Notes: generated by a model not told the origin, from the sequence alone. A stretch of 64,000 nucleotides of DNA from Variovorax sp. SG517 (GCF_013376045.1 NZ_JABMJG010000007.1:186001-250000), one strand, 5' to 3'. Positions 34,183-45,689 are shown, counted from the first letter of the stretch. A program made the numbers and translations.

Positions 34183-35442
34183 TCAGCCGCCGTAGCGCGC
34201 CACGGTGAGGCCTTCCATGTCGATCTCGGGCGACCTGCCCTCGATCAGGTCGGCCATCACGCGGCCGGTGCCCGCGGCCATGGTCCAGCCGAGCGTGCCG
34301 TGGCCGGTGCTCAGCATCAGGTTGGGAACGCGGGTGGCGCCGATCACCGGCGTGCCGTCGGGCGTCATGGGACGCAGGCCGGTCCAGAAGGAAGCCTCGC
34401 GCACGTTGCCGCCTCGCGGGAAGAGGTCGGTCACGACGTGTTCGAGCGTGTCACGCCGGCGTTCGTTGAGTCGCAGGTCGAAGCCCGAGAGTTGCGCGGT
34501 GCCGCCCACGCGGATGCGGTCACCCAGGCGCGTGACCGCCACCTTGAAGGTCTCGTCCATCACGGTGGATTCGGGCGCGCCGCCCGCATCGGTGATGGGC
34601 ACGGTGATCGAGAAGCCCTTGACCGGATACACCGGTAGCCGGATGCCCAGCGGCCTGACCAGCGCCGGCGAGTAGCTGCCGAGCGCGACCACATAGCGCT
34701 CGGCGGTGAAGCTGCCCGCGTCGGTGTGCACCGCCGTCACGCCCTTGGCCGCGTCGTGCTCGAGTGCCTGGATGTTCACGCCGAACCGGAACTTCACGCC
34801 CTCGGCCTCGGCCAGCTTCGCCAGCGCCTGCGTGAACTTGAAGCAGTCGCCGGTCTCGTCGCCCGGCAGCCGCAGGCCGCCGACGAACTTGCCCTTCACC
34901 GCCGCGAGCGCCGGCTCGTACTGCACGCAGCCTTCGCGGTCGAGCAATTGGTAGGGCACGCCGGAAGCCTGCAGCACCTCGACGTCCTTCGAGGTGCCGT
35001 CGAGCTGCTGCTGCGTGCGAAAGAGCTGCAGCGTGCCCTGCATGCGCTCGTCGTAGGCGATGCCGGTGTCGGCGCGCAGTTCCTTCAGGCAATCGCGGCT
35101 GTACTCGGCGAGCCGCACCATGCGGCTCTTGTTGACCTCGTAGCGCGCCTGCGTGCAGTTGCGCAGCATCGAGAGGCCCCAGCGCCACATCGCCGGATCG
35201 AGCATCGGCTTGATGACCAGCGGGCTGTGCTGCATCAGCATCCACTTGATCGCCTTGACCGGCACGCCGGGCCCGGCCCAGGGCGCCGAGTAGCCGGGCG
35301 ACACCTCGCCCGCATTGGCGAAGCTGGTTTCGAGCGCCGGCGCCGGCTGGCGCTCCAGCACCGTCACCTCGTGTCCGGCGCGCGCAAGGTAATACGCGAT
35401 GGAGGTGCCGATGACACCGCTGCCGAGAATCAGGACCCGCAT
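34183..35442 (-). CDS. dadA: D-amino acid dehydrogenase
   Basis: 419 residues. FAD-binding N-terminus MRVLILGSGVIGTSIAYYLA, then the DadA hallmark ETSFANAGEVSPGYSAPWAG and C-terminal SFWTGLRPMTPDGTPVIGAT with STGHGTLGWTMAAGTG. The flavoenzyme oxidatively deaminates D-amino acids (D-alanine first of all) at the inner membrane, passing electrons to the respiratory chain. No alanine racemase gene is next to it; alaS nearby is a loose thematic link only. Confidence 0.92.
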   Translation of the reverse strand: MRVLILGSGVIGTSIAYYLARAGHEVTVLERQPAPALETSFANAGEVSPGYSAPWAGPGVPVKAIKWMLMQHSPLVIKPMLDPAMWRWGLSMLRNCTQARYEVNKSRMVRLAEYSRDCLKELRADTGIAYDERMQGTLQLFRTQQQLDGTSKDVEVLQASGVPYQLLDREGCVQYEPALAAVKGKFVGGLRLPGDETGDCFKFTQALAKLAEAEGVKFRFGVNIQALEHDAAKGVTAVHTDAGSFTAERYVVALGSYSPALVRPLGIRLPVYPVKGFSITVPITDAGGAPESTVMDETFKVAVTRLGDRIRVGGTAQLSGFDLRLNERRRDTLEHVVTDLFPRGGNVREASFWTGLRPMTPDGTPVIGATRVPNLMLSTGHGTLGWTMAAGTGRVMADLIEGRSPEIDMEGLTVARYGG

Positions 35443-35508
35443 GAGAACTCCCCCTGTCTCTTGAAAGCCGAATGCTGCAACGGCCCGAGAGTACAGGTTC
35501 GGCAGGCG

Positions 35509-36525
35509 CTACAGACCCAGCGAGTCCTGCAATTGCCGTGCCGTCCAGCGCTTGGGCTGTTGCGGCCAGGCCTCGAGCAGCGCGACCATGCGGGCGTTCC
35601 GTGGTGCGCTCAGTCCATGCTCCTGCGCGAGGCGCACCACCTCGCCGCTGAGCGCGTCGATCTCGGTGCGGCGGCCCAGCGCAAGGTCGTCGGCCATGCT
35701 GGAGCGCGCCTTGGCGTCGATGCGCAGCATGCGCGCGGCGACGATGCGGAAGATCCAGTCGGGCAGCCGCAACAGGCTGACCAGCCGGTGCGCGGGCACC
35801 GCCGCCACCTGCGCCGGCACGATGCCGGCCACGTTGAGGATGCCCAGCGCCTCGTCGATCAGCGACGCGAAGCAGCGGCGGTAGCCGCGCAGCATCAGCT
35901 CCTCGCGCAGGGGCAGGCCCGAAAGCGCGTTGACGGGGTTGTTGAGGTTGAGCATCAGCTTGCCCCACTGCACTGGCAGCAGGTCGGCATGCAGGTCGAG
36001 CGGCACGCCGGCGCGCTCGAAGACGGGAAGCCAGGGACGCAACGCCGCATCGTCCTCGGCGGCCAGCCGGCCGGGGGTGCCGCGATGGAAGGCCCCCGGG
36101 CCGATCTCGGCCACGTTGTAAGGCACCATGCCCGCCAGCACGTTGAGCGACGGGCCGGTCTGGGCGGCCGCGGCGCGGTTGGAAATGCCGTTCTGCAGAG
36201 AGATCACCGCGGTACCGGCCGGCAGCGAGAAGGCCAGCTCGCCCGCCGCCTCGGCGGTGGCACCGCTCTTCACGCAAAGCAGCACCAGCGAAGGCTTGGC
36301 GCCCGCAGGAACCTGCTCGGCGAGCCGCAGCTTGCCTGCGGGCAGGCTGCGCTTGGCGCCGTCGATGTCGGTGAGCGTCAGGCCATGCTTCGCGAGCTTC
36401 TCGAGCACGCGCGGACGGCCGACGAAGGTGACGGGCACGCCCGCGGCCGCGAGGCTGCCGCCGATGAAGCACCCGATGGTGCCCGCCCCCATCACAAGCA
36501 CTTCACCGGGGGTTGCTTCTGGCAT
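35509..36525 (-). CDS. panE: 2-dehydropantoate 2-reductase family protein
   Basis: 338 residues. NADP-binding start EVLVMGAGTIGCFIGGSLAA, then KSGATAEAAGELAF and SLQNGISNRAAAA, and the catalytic Lys region VQWGKLMLNLNNPVNALSG. This is the ApbA/PanE family that reduces ketopantoate to pantoate for coenzyme A. Betaproteobacteria often carry several paralogues, so housekeeping PanE is not certain. It lies 66 bp upstream of dadA and 35 bp after alaS. Confidence 0.82.
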   Translation of the reverse strand: MPEATPGEVLVMGAGTIGCFIGGSLAAAGVPVTFVGRPRVLEKLAKHGLTLTDIDGAKRSLPAGKLRLAEQVPAGAKPSLVLLCVKSGATAEAAGELAFSLPAGTAVISLQNGISNRAAAAQTGPSLNVLAGMVPYNVAEIGPGAFHRGTPGRLAAEDDAALRPWLPVFERAGVPLDLHADLLPVQWGKLMLNLNNPVNALSGLPLREELMLRGYRRCFASLIDEALGILNVAGIVPAQVAAVPAHRLVSLLRLPDWIFRIVAARMLRIDAKARSSMADDLALGRRTEIDALSGEVVRLAQEHGLSAPRNARMVALLEAWPQQPKRWTARQLQDSLGL

Positions 36526-36560
36526 GGGTGGAGTGCTTGTTCCGGGTGTGTGGCTGTCGG

Positions 36561-39185
<2,625 letters not shown>

Positions 39186-39290
39186 CTTTGGATTCGTCTT
39201 CTGCCGTCGAGGGCGGCGCGGCGATGGCGACCCTCATGTCGAACCCACTGCGGCGAACCGGCCTAACTGCTTGATTTGCTTGAACAAACG

Positions 39291-39296
39291 ATTATA
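39291..39296 (-). promoter_or_regulatory. Possible -10 box of alaS
   Basis: The minus strand carries a perfect TATAAT here, about 106 bp before the alaS start, in a locally AT-rich patch. I do not see a good -35 box at 16-18 bp, so this would be a weak or activator-assisted promoter if real. Confidence 0.3.
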
Positions 39297-39449
39297 GGTT
39301 TGGCCATGCGGCCCGCGCCGGCCAAGGGCTGCCGGACGACACCACGATCCGTACTCCACGGCTAATATGTGTCCTGGCGCAAAAAACGAGAACCAACGAG
39401 GGGCTGCGCCATCCGTACTTGTACGGACAAAAAAGATCAAGGAGTTCGC

Positions 39450-40274
39450 ATGGCAAGCCAAGATGCCGAAAGGCACTGGACGATCGAAGACCTGGATTTC
39501 TCGCGCATCGCGCTCGACAAGGTACGCCCGGACGAGAACCTCTTCTACCTGGTGACCTCCGCCTCCTTCATCGAGAGCGGCTCGGACCTCTACACGCACA
39601 ACCTGGTCGACTTCTTCCAGGGCGACGACGAGGTCACGGAATGGCTCTCGCAGCATTGGGAACTCGAAGAACTCCAGCACGGCAGGGCCCTGCGTGCCTA
39701 CGTTCGCCACGTCTGGCCGGAGTTCGACTGGGACACCGCCTACCGGAGCTTCCTGGCGGAATATGCGACCTACTGCAAGGTCGAATTGCTCGCCCCCACC
39801 CGCGGCCTCGAGATGACTGCCCGCTGCGTGGTCGAGACCGGCACCGCCACCTATTACCGCGCCATGGCCCGCAGCACCAGCGAGCCCGTGCTGCAGGACC
39901 TGGCGACGCGCATCGCGACCGACGAGGTCAACCACTACAAGCACTTCTACCGCTATTACCGCCGCTACCGCGAGCAGGAGAAGCTCAGCCGCCTGCGCGT
40001 GATGGGCACCATCGGCCGGCGCACCCTCGAACTCAAGAGCGAGGACGCCGACTGCGCGATCCGCCACGTGGTGCAGACCCGCTCGCCCGAGCGCGCCAGC
40101 GACACGGCCTACGTGCAGAAACTGAGCGCCGACATGAACAGCACCATCCGCACCAACCTGAGCCCCGGCACCACCTTGAAGATGCTGATGCGGCCTCTCG
40201 AATTGCCGGCGAAGGTGCAGACGGTGATCCAGTACCCGATCAGGCAGTTCATGCAGCACGTGTTCCTGCGCTGA
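39450..40274 (+). CDS. Ferritin-like di-iron protein
   Basis: 274 residues from ATG 39450, with AAGGAG 5 nt upstream. Likely di-iron ligands occur in helices carrying EELQHGRALRAY, ARCVVETGTATYYRAM and ATDEVNHYKHFYRYY, the E...ExxH pattern of the ferritin/acyl-ACP desaturase superfamily. It may be an oxidase or desaturase-like enzyme; substrate unknown. It is divergent from alaS and has no obvious operon partner. Confidence 0.75.
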   Translation: MASQDAERHWTIEDLDFSRIALDKVRPDENLFYLVTSASFIESGSDLYTHNLVDFFQGDDEVTEWLSQHWELEELQHGRALRAYVRHVWPEFDWDTAYRSFLAEYATYCKVELLAPTRGLEMTARCVVETGTATYYRAMARSTSEPVLQDLATRIATDEVNHYKHFYRYYRRYREQEKLSRLRVMGTIGRRTLELKSEDADCAIRHVVQTRSPERASDTAYVQKLSADMNSTIRTNLSPGTTLKMLMRPLELPAKVQTVIQYPIRQFMQHVFLR

Positions 40275-40485
40275 CCATTCACCCCTCTTTCGGACGCCAA
40301 GCGCCTGGGGCCCGCAGGCGCAAAGCGACAAACCGGAACGCTGATTCCATTTCGCACAACAGGTGCTTGGCTAATATTTGCGGTTACACATTCTTTCTAT
40401 ACAGAGAGACAAGGCCTGAGACCTTCGGACAAGCGCCTTCGCGCTCCTGGCAAGTCGGCTCGCAGCCTTGTTGCACGCGCGCCCG

Positions 40486-40800
40486 ATGTTCGATCACAAA
40501 GCAAACCGCGAGCAGCCCTACACGATCCGGCTGGAGGGCGCCAGCCTGTCGATACGGGATCTGATGGAAGTGCGCTTCACCTTCCTGCGGCTGCTCGAGG
40601 ATCGCATCGGCACCCCGGCGAGACTGCTGAAGTGCCACCGGGCGTGGATGAACCAGCTCGAATCCGGCATCGAATCGATGAGCGACACGCAGATCGCCAA
40701 CGCCAGGCTCTGGCGCGAAGCCTGGGAACACGCCAGCGGAATCGCGACGCCCCTGCTGAGCCAGCCGCACAGCACCACCTTCCGCTTCGAGCCTTTCTGA
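40486..40800 (+). CDS. Hypothetical protein, 104 residues
   Basis: The product starts MFDHKANREQPYTIRLEGAS, then SIRDLMEVRFTFLRLLEDRI. It is rich in charged helices and has no motif I recognise. A TTG at 40468 would add six residues. There is no clear ribosome site for either start. Coding is supported by length and by an AT-rich possible promoter region before it (TATACA near 40399). Confidence 0.5.
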   Translation: MFDHKANREQPYTIRLEGASLSIRDLMEVRFTFLRLLEDRIGTPARLLKCHRAWMNQLESGIESMSDTQIANARLWREAWEHASGIATPLLSQPHSTTFRFEPF

Positions 40801-40831
40801 GCTCTTGCACCAAGGGCGCCGTGAGCGACGC

Positions 40832-40856
40832 AAAAAAAACCCAGCGCAAGGCTGGG
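40832..40856 (-). terminator. Intrinsic terminator with T8 tract (minus strand)
   Basis: Inverted repeat CCCAGC (40840-40845) and GCTGGG (40851-40856) around GCAAG. On the minus strand it is followed by eight T (A-run at 40832-40839). It would end transcripts coming leftward from the 41-kb region, for example past the small gene at 41258-41548. Confidence 0.75.
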
Positions 40857-41183
40857 TTGAACCTCTTGAGTGCTGTCACGCACAGAGAACTCGCACTTCA
40901 AAGCGAGCCCACAAAATCTAGGGCTTCATGCGCCGCCGTCTTGTCGGACGGGACCGACACTTCGAATCGATCTGGCTCGGCGCCACCCCGTGAATGCTGC
41001 GGCGACCCATCAAAACTGCCAAATAGTTCACGTTTTAATGAGTGTCCTACGGCGACTGCCTGTTTCCGGCTGACACCGGCTCTCCAGGCGACCACCGACG
41101 ATAGCGACGCTGTCACGCAACAGGGCCGCATAAAAGAAGAGCTCTCCGTCAGTGCTTGAGCATGCCCGCCAGGGCAACTCGAA

Positions 41184-41207
41184 ACCCGCTTCGGCGGGTA
41201 TTTTTTT
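41184..41207 (+). terminator. Intrinsic terminator ACCCGC-TTCG-GCGGGT (plus strand)
   Basis: A 6-bp perfect stem with the very stable UUCG tetraloop, followed by A and seven T at 41201-41207. There is no plus-strand gene in the 380 bp before it except the one ending at 40800. It either ends a long 3' untranslated region or marks the end of an unannotated RNA. Confidence 0.75.
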
Positions 41208-41257
41208 GGCGAGCCGTCACGCCGGCGACCCGCGTCTGCGCCCCGGCACTGCCGCGC

Positions 41258-41548
41258 TCAGCTTGCCGAGCTCAGGCCCGGCTTGCGGCTTCCGTCCAGC
41301 GAATACAGCTGGGGCCGGTCGTCCGCGGCGCCTTCCGCCACCACACCGTGCGCCGCCGCGCCCTGCGGCTGGCGATAGAGCTCGTTCTCAAGACGCCTGA
41401 CGCGTTCTGCGTACATGCGGGCGAGCGCGCTGTGATGCTCTGCTGCCGCCTGGTGCTCGATGCGCGCCATCTGCGCCTCCTCGAGGAGGGCCGCCGCGCG
41501 CCGGAGATACGCTGTGTGATTCGGGCGAAACAGGAAGTCGAACGTCAT
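41258..41548 (-). CDS. Small coiled-coil protein of unknown function
   Basis: 96 residues from ATG 41548, with a strong AAAGGAG upstream, which decides the start. The sequence is helical and heptad-like (YLRRAAALLEEAQMARIEHQ, ALARMYAERVRRLENEL) with a polar C-terminal tail. No domain is recognised. It stands alone and may be ended by the T8 terminator at 40832. Confidence 0.65.
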   Translation of the reverse strand: MTFDFLFRPNHTAYLRRAAALLEEAQMARIEHQAAAEHHSALARMYAERVRRLENELYRQPQGAAAHGVVAEGAADDRPQLYSLDGSRKPGLSSAS

Positions 41549-41828
41549 TTCACGCTCCTTTCCGCAACGAACTGCGGTGCGAACCATGTTCCTCCGCGCG
41601 CGCCGCCAAGTCTGTCGGAACACGCCTACCCTCGGGCTACCTTTTTCGGTTGATCCGCCCTACCACAAAGCCGTGACAGGTTTTCCCGTTCCGATGGGGA
41701 CAACGCTGTGGAAAACCGTGTGCCCATCGCCCGGAAGCCTTGCCTGGCGTGGCCTGCAACGCGATGCCCGCGAAAGAGGCAGCACCGGAAAATTTTCTTT
41801 CCTCGGACCCCATCGAGGCGCCGCGGCG

Positions 41829-42269
41829 CTATCCCAGGTCCGAACGCCTGCAGTCAAAGGCGATGCCCGGCTCGATCCCTCGCAGCACCGGCACCTTGCC
41901 CATGAAGGCCACCCCCGCGCTGGCCAGGCGCCACTCGCCGGCCTTGAACAGCCTGAAGAGGTTCGTGACTTCGCTGCCCGCCGTCGGAATGGCATTGAAC
42001 ACGTAGACCGGCTCGCCGCCCTGGGTCTCGTCCATGCTCAGCAGCTCGGCCCGCATCTTGCCCATGGTGTCGGCTTCCTTCGTCCTGTGGCGGACGACGT
42101 CCATGTTGACGGTGCGAGCGTGTTCGTCGATGGCGATGCGGCGGATCCAGGGAGCGGGCCCCGCATTGCCCGGTGCGGGAACGCAGGAGATCGTTCCGGC
42201 GATGGCCGAGCCGGTTGCCGCGGCAGCAAGGAAGGCGGGAAGGATGAATCGGATGGACTTGGCTTTCAT
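41829..42269 (-). CDS. Putative secreted protein of unknown function
   Basis: 146 residues from ATG 42269 (an ATG three codons earlier is also possible). The signal peptide MKAKSIRFILPAFLAAAATG ends near AIAG, so the product is probably periplasmic. Two or more cysteines (TISCVPAPG, IAFDCRRSD) could form a disulphide. Function unknown. Confidence 0.65.
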   Translation of the reverse strand: MKAKSIRFILPAFLAAAATGSAIAGTISCVPAPGNAGPAPWIRRIAIDEHARTVNMDVVRHRTKEADTMGKMRAELLSMDETQGGEPVYVFNAIPTAGSEVTNLFRLFKAGEWRLASAGVAFMGKVPVLRGIEPGIAFDCRRSDLG

Positions 42270-42388
42270 GCTCGGCACGGTATGAGGTCGGTCGGCTTTG
42301 CGGGGCGGTTCGACTGATGCCGAAACCTGCGCCTCGCCGCCGGCCTATTCTGACGGCACACCGGCCCGGCAGTAAGTAGCATGCCGCC

Positions 42389-42667
42389 ATGTGGAAGCCC
42401 GCCCAGCCCATCGTCCTCGCCGGCCTTGCCCTGACAGATCAGGAAGCCTGGTGGTACGAATTCAAGGATGCGTTCCACGAACTTTTCCCCGGCGAACTCG
42501 ACGAGGAATGGCTCGACGGCCTGACAACGACGCTCTACCAGGTCCACATGGACCGCGACCCGCGCGACGCGGCCGCGGTGGCCTACGCGACGCTCAACTA
42601 CGAAGTGCCTGGCAACAGGCCCGACGAGCCCTCGACGCCTGCGCCGCGACGCCCGGGACGGCCTTGA
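42389..42667 (+). CDS. Small acidic hypothetical protein
   Basis: 92 residues. A short hydrophobic start (MWKPAQPIVLAGLALTDQEA) leads into an acidic Trp-rich stretch (WWYEFKDAFHELFPGELDEE). No motif is recognised. It is divergent from the secreted-protein gene at 41829-42269. No clear ribosome site. Confidence 0.5.
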   Translation: MWKPAQPIVLAGLALTDQEAWWYEFKDAFHELFPGELDEEWLDGLTTTLYQVHMDRDPRDAAAVAYATLNYEVPGNRPDEPSTPAPRRPGRP

Positions 42668-42700
42668 ACCGTCTTTCTCCGGGCGACGGCACCGTCACCG

Positions 42701-42952
42701 TCATCGCATCGAGGCCATTTCGCTACCAGAACCATCCATGGGACCGTCCATCGACCCGCTGTTGGCGAACCAGCGAAAAATATGGGAACGGTAGTCGCTG
42801 GTCGTCCTCATGTACAGGAACCCGGAAGCCGCGACGCCACGGTCGTCGACAGGAATGCCGGCGTCCCGAAGAGCTGTCAGCTCCGCGTCGGAGGGAATGT
42901 CGAGCGGCAGCTTCAAAGTCACCGTGGCTTTGCGATGAGTGGCCTTGGCCAT
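42701..42952 (-). CDS. Small hypothetical protein
   Basis: 83 residues from ATG 42952, with AGAGGAA upstream. Basic N-terminus (MAKATHRKATVTLKLPLDIP), then DAELTALRDAGIPVDDRGVA and a Met/Gly/Ser-rich tail. The first part could form a strand-helix-helix DNA-binding fold, but that is a guess. Confidence 0.5.
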   Translation of the reverse strand: MAKATHRKATVTLKLPLDIPSDAELTALRDAGIPVDDRGVAASGFLYMRTTSDYRSHIFRWFANSGSMDGPMDGSGSEMASMR

Positions 42953-43231
42953 GTATGTTCCTCTGGGCAATCTGAGTCGCCAGTAAATCCCTGCGCCTCG
43001 CTGCGCGCAATCCTGCTTTTGTGGGAGGCCGCTGCGCCGGGGAACACATCCGAAGGGGTATCACTTCTGGCTGCGCAGCGATGCGCAGGGCCGGAATCCC
43101 GTGTTGTGAGCTTTATCTCCACCCGAACCGACACGCCTGTCCTACATGCCCGACCGAATTCCAGAAGGGGGTTCTGACCACATGTCCGGCAAGAATCTGC
43201 CGACCATTCGCACCCGCGAGCAGGACGACCG

Positions 43232-43465
43232 ATGACCATCAGGGAAATTTGCGCACGGCATGGACTCCAGCTCGAAAGAGGAAGCCGGGTGCTATGCGAG
43301 GGACGACCCGGCACGATCGTCAGGGCAAGCGGTCCGTTGCTCCGGGTGAAGTTCGATGGGAAGCAGATCAGCAGCCGCTGCGATCCGCTCGATGTGCAGG
43401 TGCTCGGGGCGGGTGTCCCGGATATATCGGGTGGTGCGGCTCGGGGTTCTGCGGCTTCGGCGTAG
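43232..43465 (+). CDS. Small hypothetical protein, possible SH3-like fold
   Basis: 77 residues. AGGA lies 6 nt before the ATG. The middle part (SRVLCEGRPGTIVRASGPLL then RVKFDGKQISSRCDPLDVQVL) alternates short strands, as in small SH3-like barrels. It precedes the duplicated-repeat gene at 43559 by 93 bp on the same strand. Function unknown. Confidence 0.5.
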   Translation: MTIREICARHGLQLERGSRVLCEGRPGTIVRASGPLLRVKFDGKQISSRCDPLDVQVLGAGVPDISGGAARGSAASA

Positions 43466-43558
43466 CGAATGAGGCCGCCGGTTCGCGTCAGCGTACAGTG
43501 CCGCGAAACCTGAGCATTCGCTCGACGATCACTTCTCAAGCAACCTGCGCGACCGCCG

Positions 43559-44176
43559 ATGGCAATGGACTACCTCGCCGAACTAAGACGTCAAGGCTTC
43601 CGCCAGGCGGACGACCAACCGGATCCCGAGGGTCGCGTGCAGTTCGACAGCGACCTGTACCGCGGAACACCGGACGAGATCACGGTGCAGGTGTATGCCG
43701 TCGATCAGCAGGCACTGCAACGAGAGATCATCCCGACGCTGGAAGCGGTCCTGCCGCTGATCGACGAGATGGTCGAAGGGCTCGGAGAGATCGATGCCGA
43801 TCTTGCGCAGATCATCCTGTTCCGCGGCCGACTCGGCCTCCACTACCAGCCGGATCCCGAGGGGCGCGTGCAGTTCGACAGCGACCTGTACCGCGGAACA
43901 CCGGACGAGATCACGGTGCAGGTGTATGCCGTCGATCAGCAGGCACTGCAACGAGAGATCATCCCGACGCTGGAAGCGGTCCTGCCGTTGATCGACGAGA
44001 TGGTCGAAGGGCTCGGAGAGATCGATGCCGATCTTGCGCAGATCATCCTGTTCCGCGGCCGACTCGGCCTCCACTTCTGGTCGCGTCGCATCAACAACGA
44101 GTTCACGGCTGTATACGCGCGCAGCGACGATCGCTGGGCTTTCCAAGGATTCGGCGAAATCTTTGTCGATGACTAG
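43559..44176 (+). CDS. Hypothetical protein with an in-frame internal duplication
   Basis: 205 residues. Residues 20-96 and 97-173 are the same 77-residue block (QPDPEGRVQFDSDLYRGTPD ... RGRLGLH) with a single residue difference at the end (Tyr against Phe). Without the duplication the protein would be 128 residues: a short N-terminus, one block, and a C-terminus FWSRRINNEFTAVYARSDDR. No family is recognised. It lies just upstream of the tRNA-Gly gene and the integrated element. Confidence 0.7.
   Translation: MAMDYLAELRRQGFRQADDQPDPEGRVQFDSDLYRGTPDEITVQVYAVDQQALQREIIPTLEAVLPLIDEMVEGLGEIDADLAQIILFRGRLGLHYQPDPEGRVQFDSDLYRGTPDEITVQVYAVDQQALQREIIPTLEAVLPLIDEMVEGLGEIDADLAQIILFRGRLGLHFWSRRINNEFTAVYARSDDRWAFQGFGEIFVDD
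43616..43846 (+). repeat. 231-bp tandem repeat, copy 1
   Basis: First copy of a direct tandem duplication inside the gene at 43559. It matches copy 2 at 227 of 231 positions, and the length is a multiple of three so the frame is kept. Confidence 0.95.
43847..44077 (+). repeat. 231-bp tandem repeat, copy 2
   Basis: Second copy. The four differences are three silent changes (CAA/CAG, GGT/GGG, CTG/TTG) and TAC/TTC in the last codon. The bias to silent changes suggests the duplicated protein has been under some selection. Confidence 0.95.
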
Positions 44177-44229
44177 ACGCGCCGGCGGGTCAGCCTGATC
44201 GGGAGATCACGCTAGAATCCGCGCCTGCT

Positions 44230-44303
44230 GCGGGTGTAGTTCAATGGCAGAACGGCAGCTTCCCAAGCTTCATACGAGGGTTCGATTCCCTTCACCCGCT
44301 CCA
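44230..44303 (+). tRNA. tRNA-Gly (anticodon CCC)
   Basis: Cloverleaf with acceptor stem GCGGGTG/CACCCGC, D-stem GTTC/GAAC, anticodon loop TTCCCAA, T-arm GAGGG-TTCGATT-CCCTT, discriminator T and encoded CCA. It closely resembles E. coli tRNA-Gly(CCC). The anticodon stem has one C-T mismatch at its second pair (GCAGC/GCTTC). The 3' 20 bp serve as attL of the integrated element, which restores the tRNA end. Confidence 0.95.
44284..44303 (+). repeat. attL: 20-bp direct repeat in tRNA-Gly
   Basis: The sequence GATTCCCTTCACCCGCTCCA is identical to 58487-58506. It is the 3' end of the tRNA gene, the classic target of P4-type integrases; the integrase gene starts 171 bp further on. Confidence 0.92.
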
Positions 44304-44474
44304 TAGTTTGTGCCACGTTGTCCCAGGGCGTTCTAAAAACCGTTGTAAATCAATAGGTTGGCGCAAAGATTGACTCTCAACGTCCCATGTTGACACGTTG
44401 CAGCCCAAGCTTGTGCGGGGTACAACTCGGGGAACAGCGGCACCTTTGCCGCCATTTCATGGGCTTGTTCCCCT

Positions 44475-45689
44475 ATGCTCACAGAAGTCGCGTGCAAGAA
44501 CGCATCATGCCCTCCTGATAAGGCGCGTGCGCGCTTTGCCGACGGCGGCAACCTATACCTTGAAGCTGCCCCGAACGGCTCGAAGCGCTGGTTCTGGAAG
44601 TACACCTTCGCCGGCAAAGAAAAGCGGCTCGCGATCGGCGTGTACCCCGCCGTCAAACTCAAGGACGCACGCGCTGCGCGCGACGAAGCGCGGAAGGTCC
44701 ACCAGTCAGGCGCCGATCCCACGCAGCGCCGTCGGCTCGACAAGGCACTCGTTCGCGCCAGCGCCGTGGCCACATACGAACTGGTCGCCCGCGAGTTCCA
44801 CGCGATCAAGCTGAAGGAATGGAGCGAGGCGCACAGCACGAAGTGGCTGAGATTGCAGGAGGCAAATCTCTTCCCTTGGATTGGCAACCTGCCCCTTCGC
44901 GAGATCACGGCTCGCGTGCTTTTGGAGCCGCTGCGCCGCGTCGAGAGCAAGGGGCTCAACGAGACCGCCGTCTCGCTGCGTCAGTATGCGGGGCAGGTCT
45001 TCCGCTACGGCATTGCAACAGACCGATGCGACGACGACCCCGCAACGAAGCTGCGCGACGCACTGGGGGCCGTCATCGTCAAGAACATGGCCGCGGTGCT
45101 CACCCCGGAGAAAGCAGGTGCGCTCATGCGAGCCATCGACAGTTACCACGGCCTACCGGCCACGCAGGAGGCACTGTTGCTGTCCGCCCTGCTCTTCCAG
45201 CGCCCCGGCAACATTCGCGCGATGGAATGGGCATGGGTCGATCTTGACGGCGCCCTGGTCACGATCCCGGCCGCGTCCATGAAACGGACCAAACAGGCAA
45301 AGCTCAGCGGCGAGCCGCACCTAGTACCGCTGGCACCGCAGGCAGTGGCATCCCTGAAGCGTATGCACGTGCTAACGGGCCATGGGCGCTACGTTTTCCC
45401 GAGTCTCTTAACCGGCGAGCGGCCGATGTCGGACAACACGATCAACACAGCCCTTCGGCGCATGGGATTCGACAATACCGAGATGACTGCCCACGGCTTC
45501 CGCGCGATGGCACGAACGATCATGGTCGACGAGCTCCACATCGACCCTGAAGTCATTGAAGAGCAACTTGCCCACGGTAAACGCGGGCCGCTCGGCACGG
45601 CCTACAACCGTGCACAGTTCAAGGACCAACGTCGCAAGATGATGGTGGCCTGGGCGAACTATCTCGACAAGTTGCGCCTTCAAACGTAG
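44475..45689 (+). CDS. P4-type tyrosine integrase
   Basis: 404 residues. The N-terminal DUF4102-like arm-binding domain reads FADGGNLYLEAAPNGSKRWF. Catalytic residues: Arg in FQRPGNIRAMEW, Lys in SMKRTKQAKL, HxxR in AHGFRAMART, His in EQLAHGKRG and Tyr in GTAYNRAQF. It catalyses site-specific recombination between the tRNA-Gly 3' end and the element's attP. It is next to attL and reads into the element. Confidence 0.94.
   Translation: MLTEVACKNASCPPDKARARFADGGNLYLEAAPNGSKRWFWKYTFAGKEKRLAIGVYPAVKLKDARAARDEARKVHQSGADPTQRRRLDKALVRASAVATYELVAREFHAIKLKEWSEAHSTKWLRLQEANLFPWIGNLPLREITARVLLEPLRRVESKGLNETAVSLRQYAGQVFRYGIATDRCDDDPATKLRDALGAVIVKNMAAVLTPEKAGALMRAIDSYHGLPATQEALLLSALLFQRPGNIRAMEWAWVDLDGALVTIPAASMKRTKQAKLSGEPHLVPLAPQAVASLKRMHVLTGHGRYVFPSLLTGERPMSDNTINTALRRMGFDNTEMTAHGFRAMARTIMVDELHIDPEVIEEQLAHGKRGPLGTAYNRAQFKDQRRKMMVAWANYLDKLRLQT

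Larger units (their letters stand above)
40801..41257. other. 457-bp gap bounded by opposed terminators
   Basis: No protein gene is convincing here. A minus-strand frame of 77 codons at 40898-41131 has no good ribosome site. The gap contains a minus-strand terminator near its left end and a plus-strand terminator near its right end (listed separately). Something may therefore be transcribed on either strand between them. It could hold a small RNA or just a long 3' untranslated region. Confidence 0.4.

Noticed and set aside
40898..41131. 77-codon minus-strand frame before the T8 terminator
   Set aside because: No ribosome site and no recognisable fold; the terminator alone is not enough to call a gene.
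42919..43539. 206-codon minus-strand frame
   Set aside because: Overlaps two better-supported small genes on both strands and has random-like composition.
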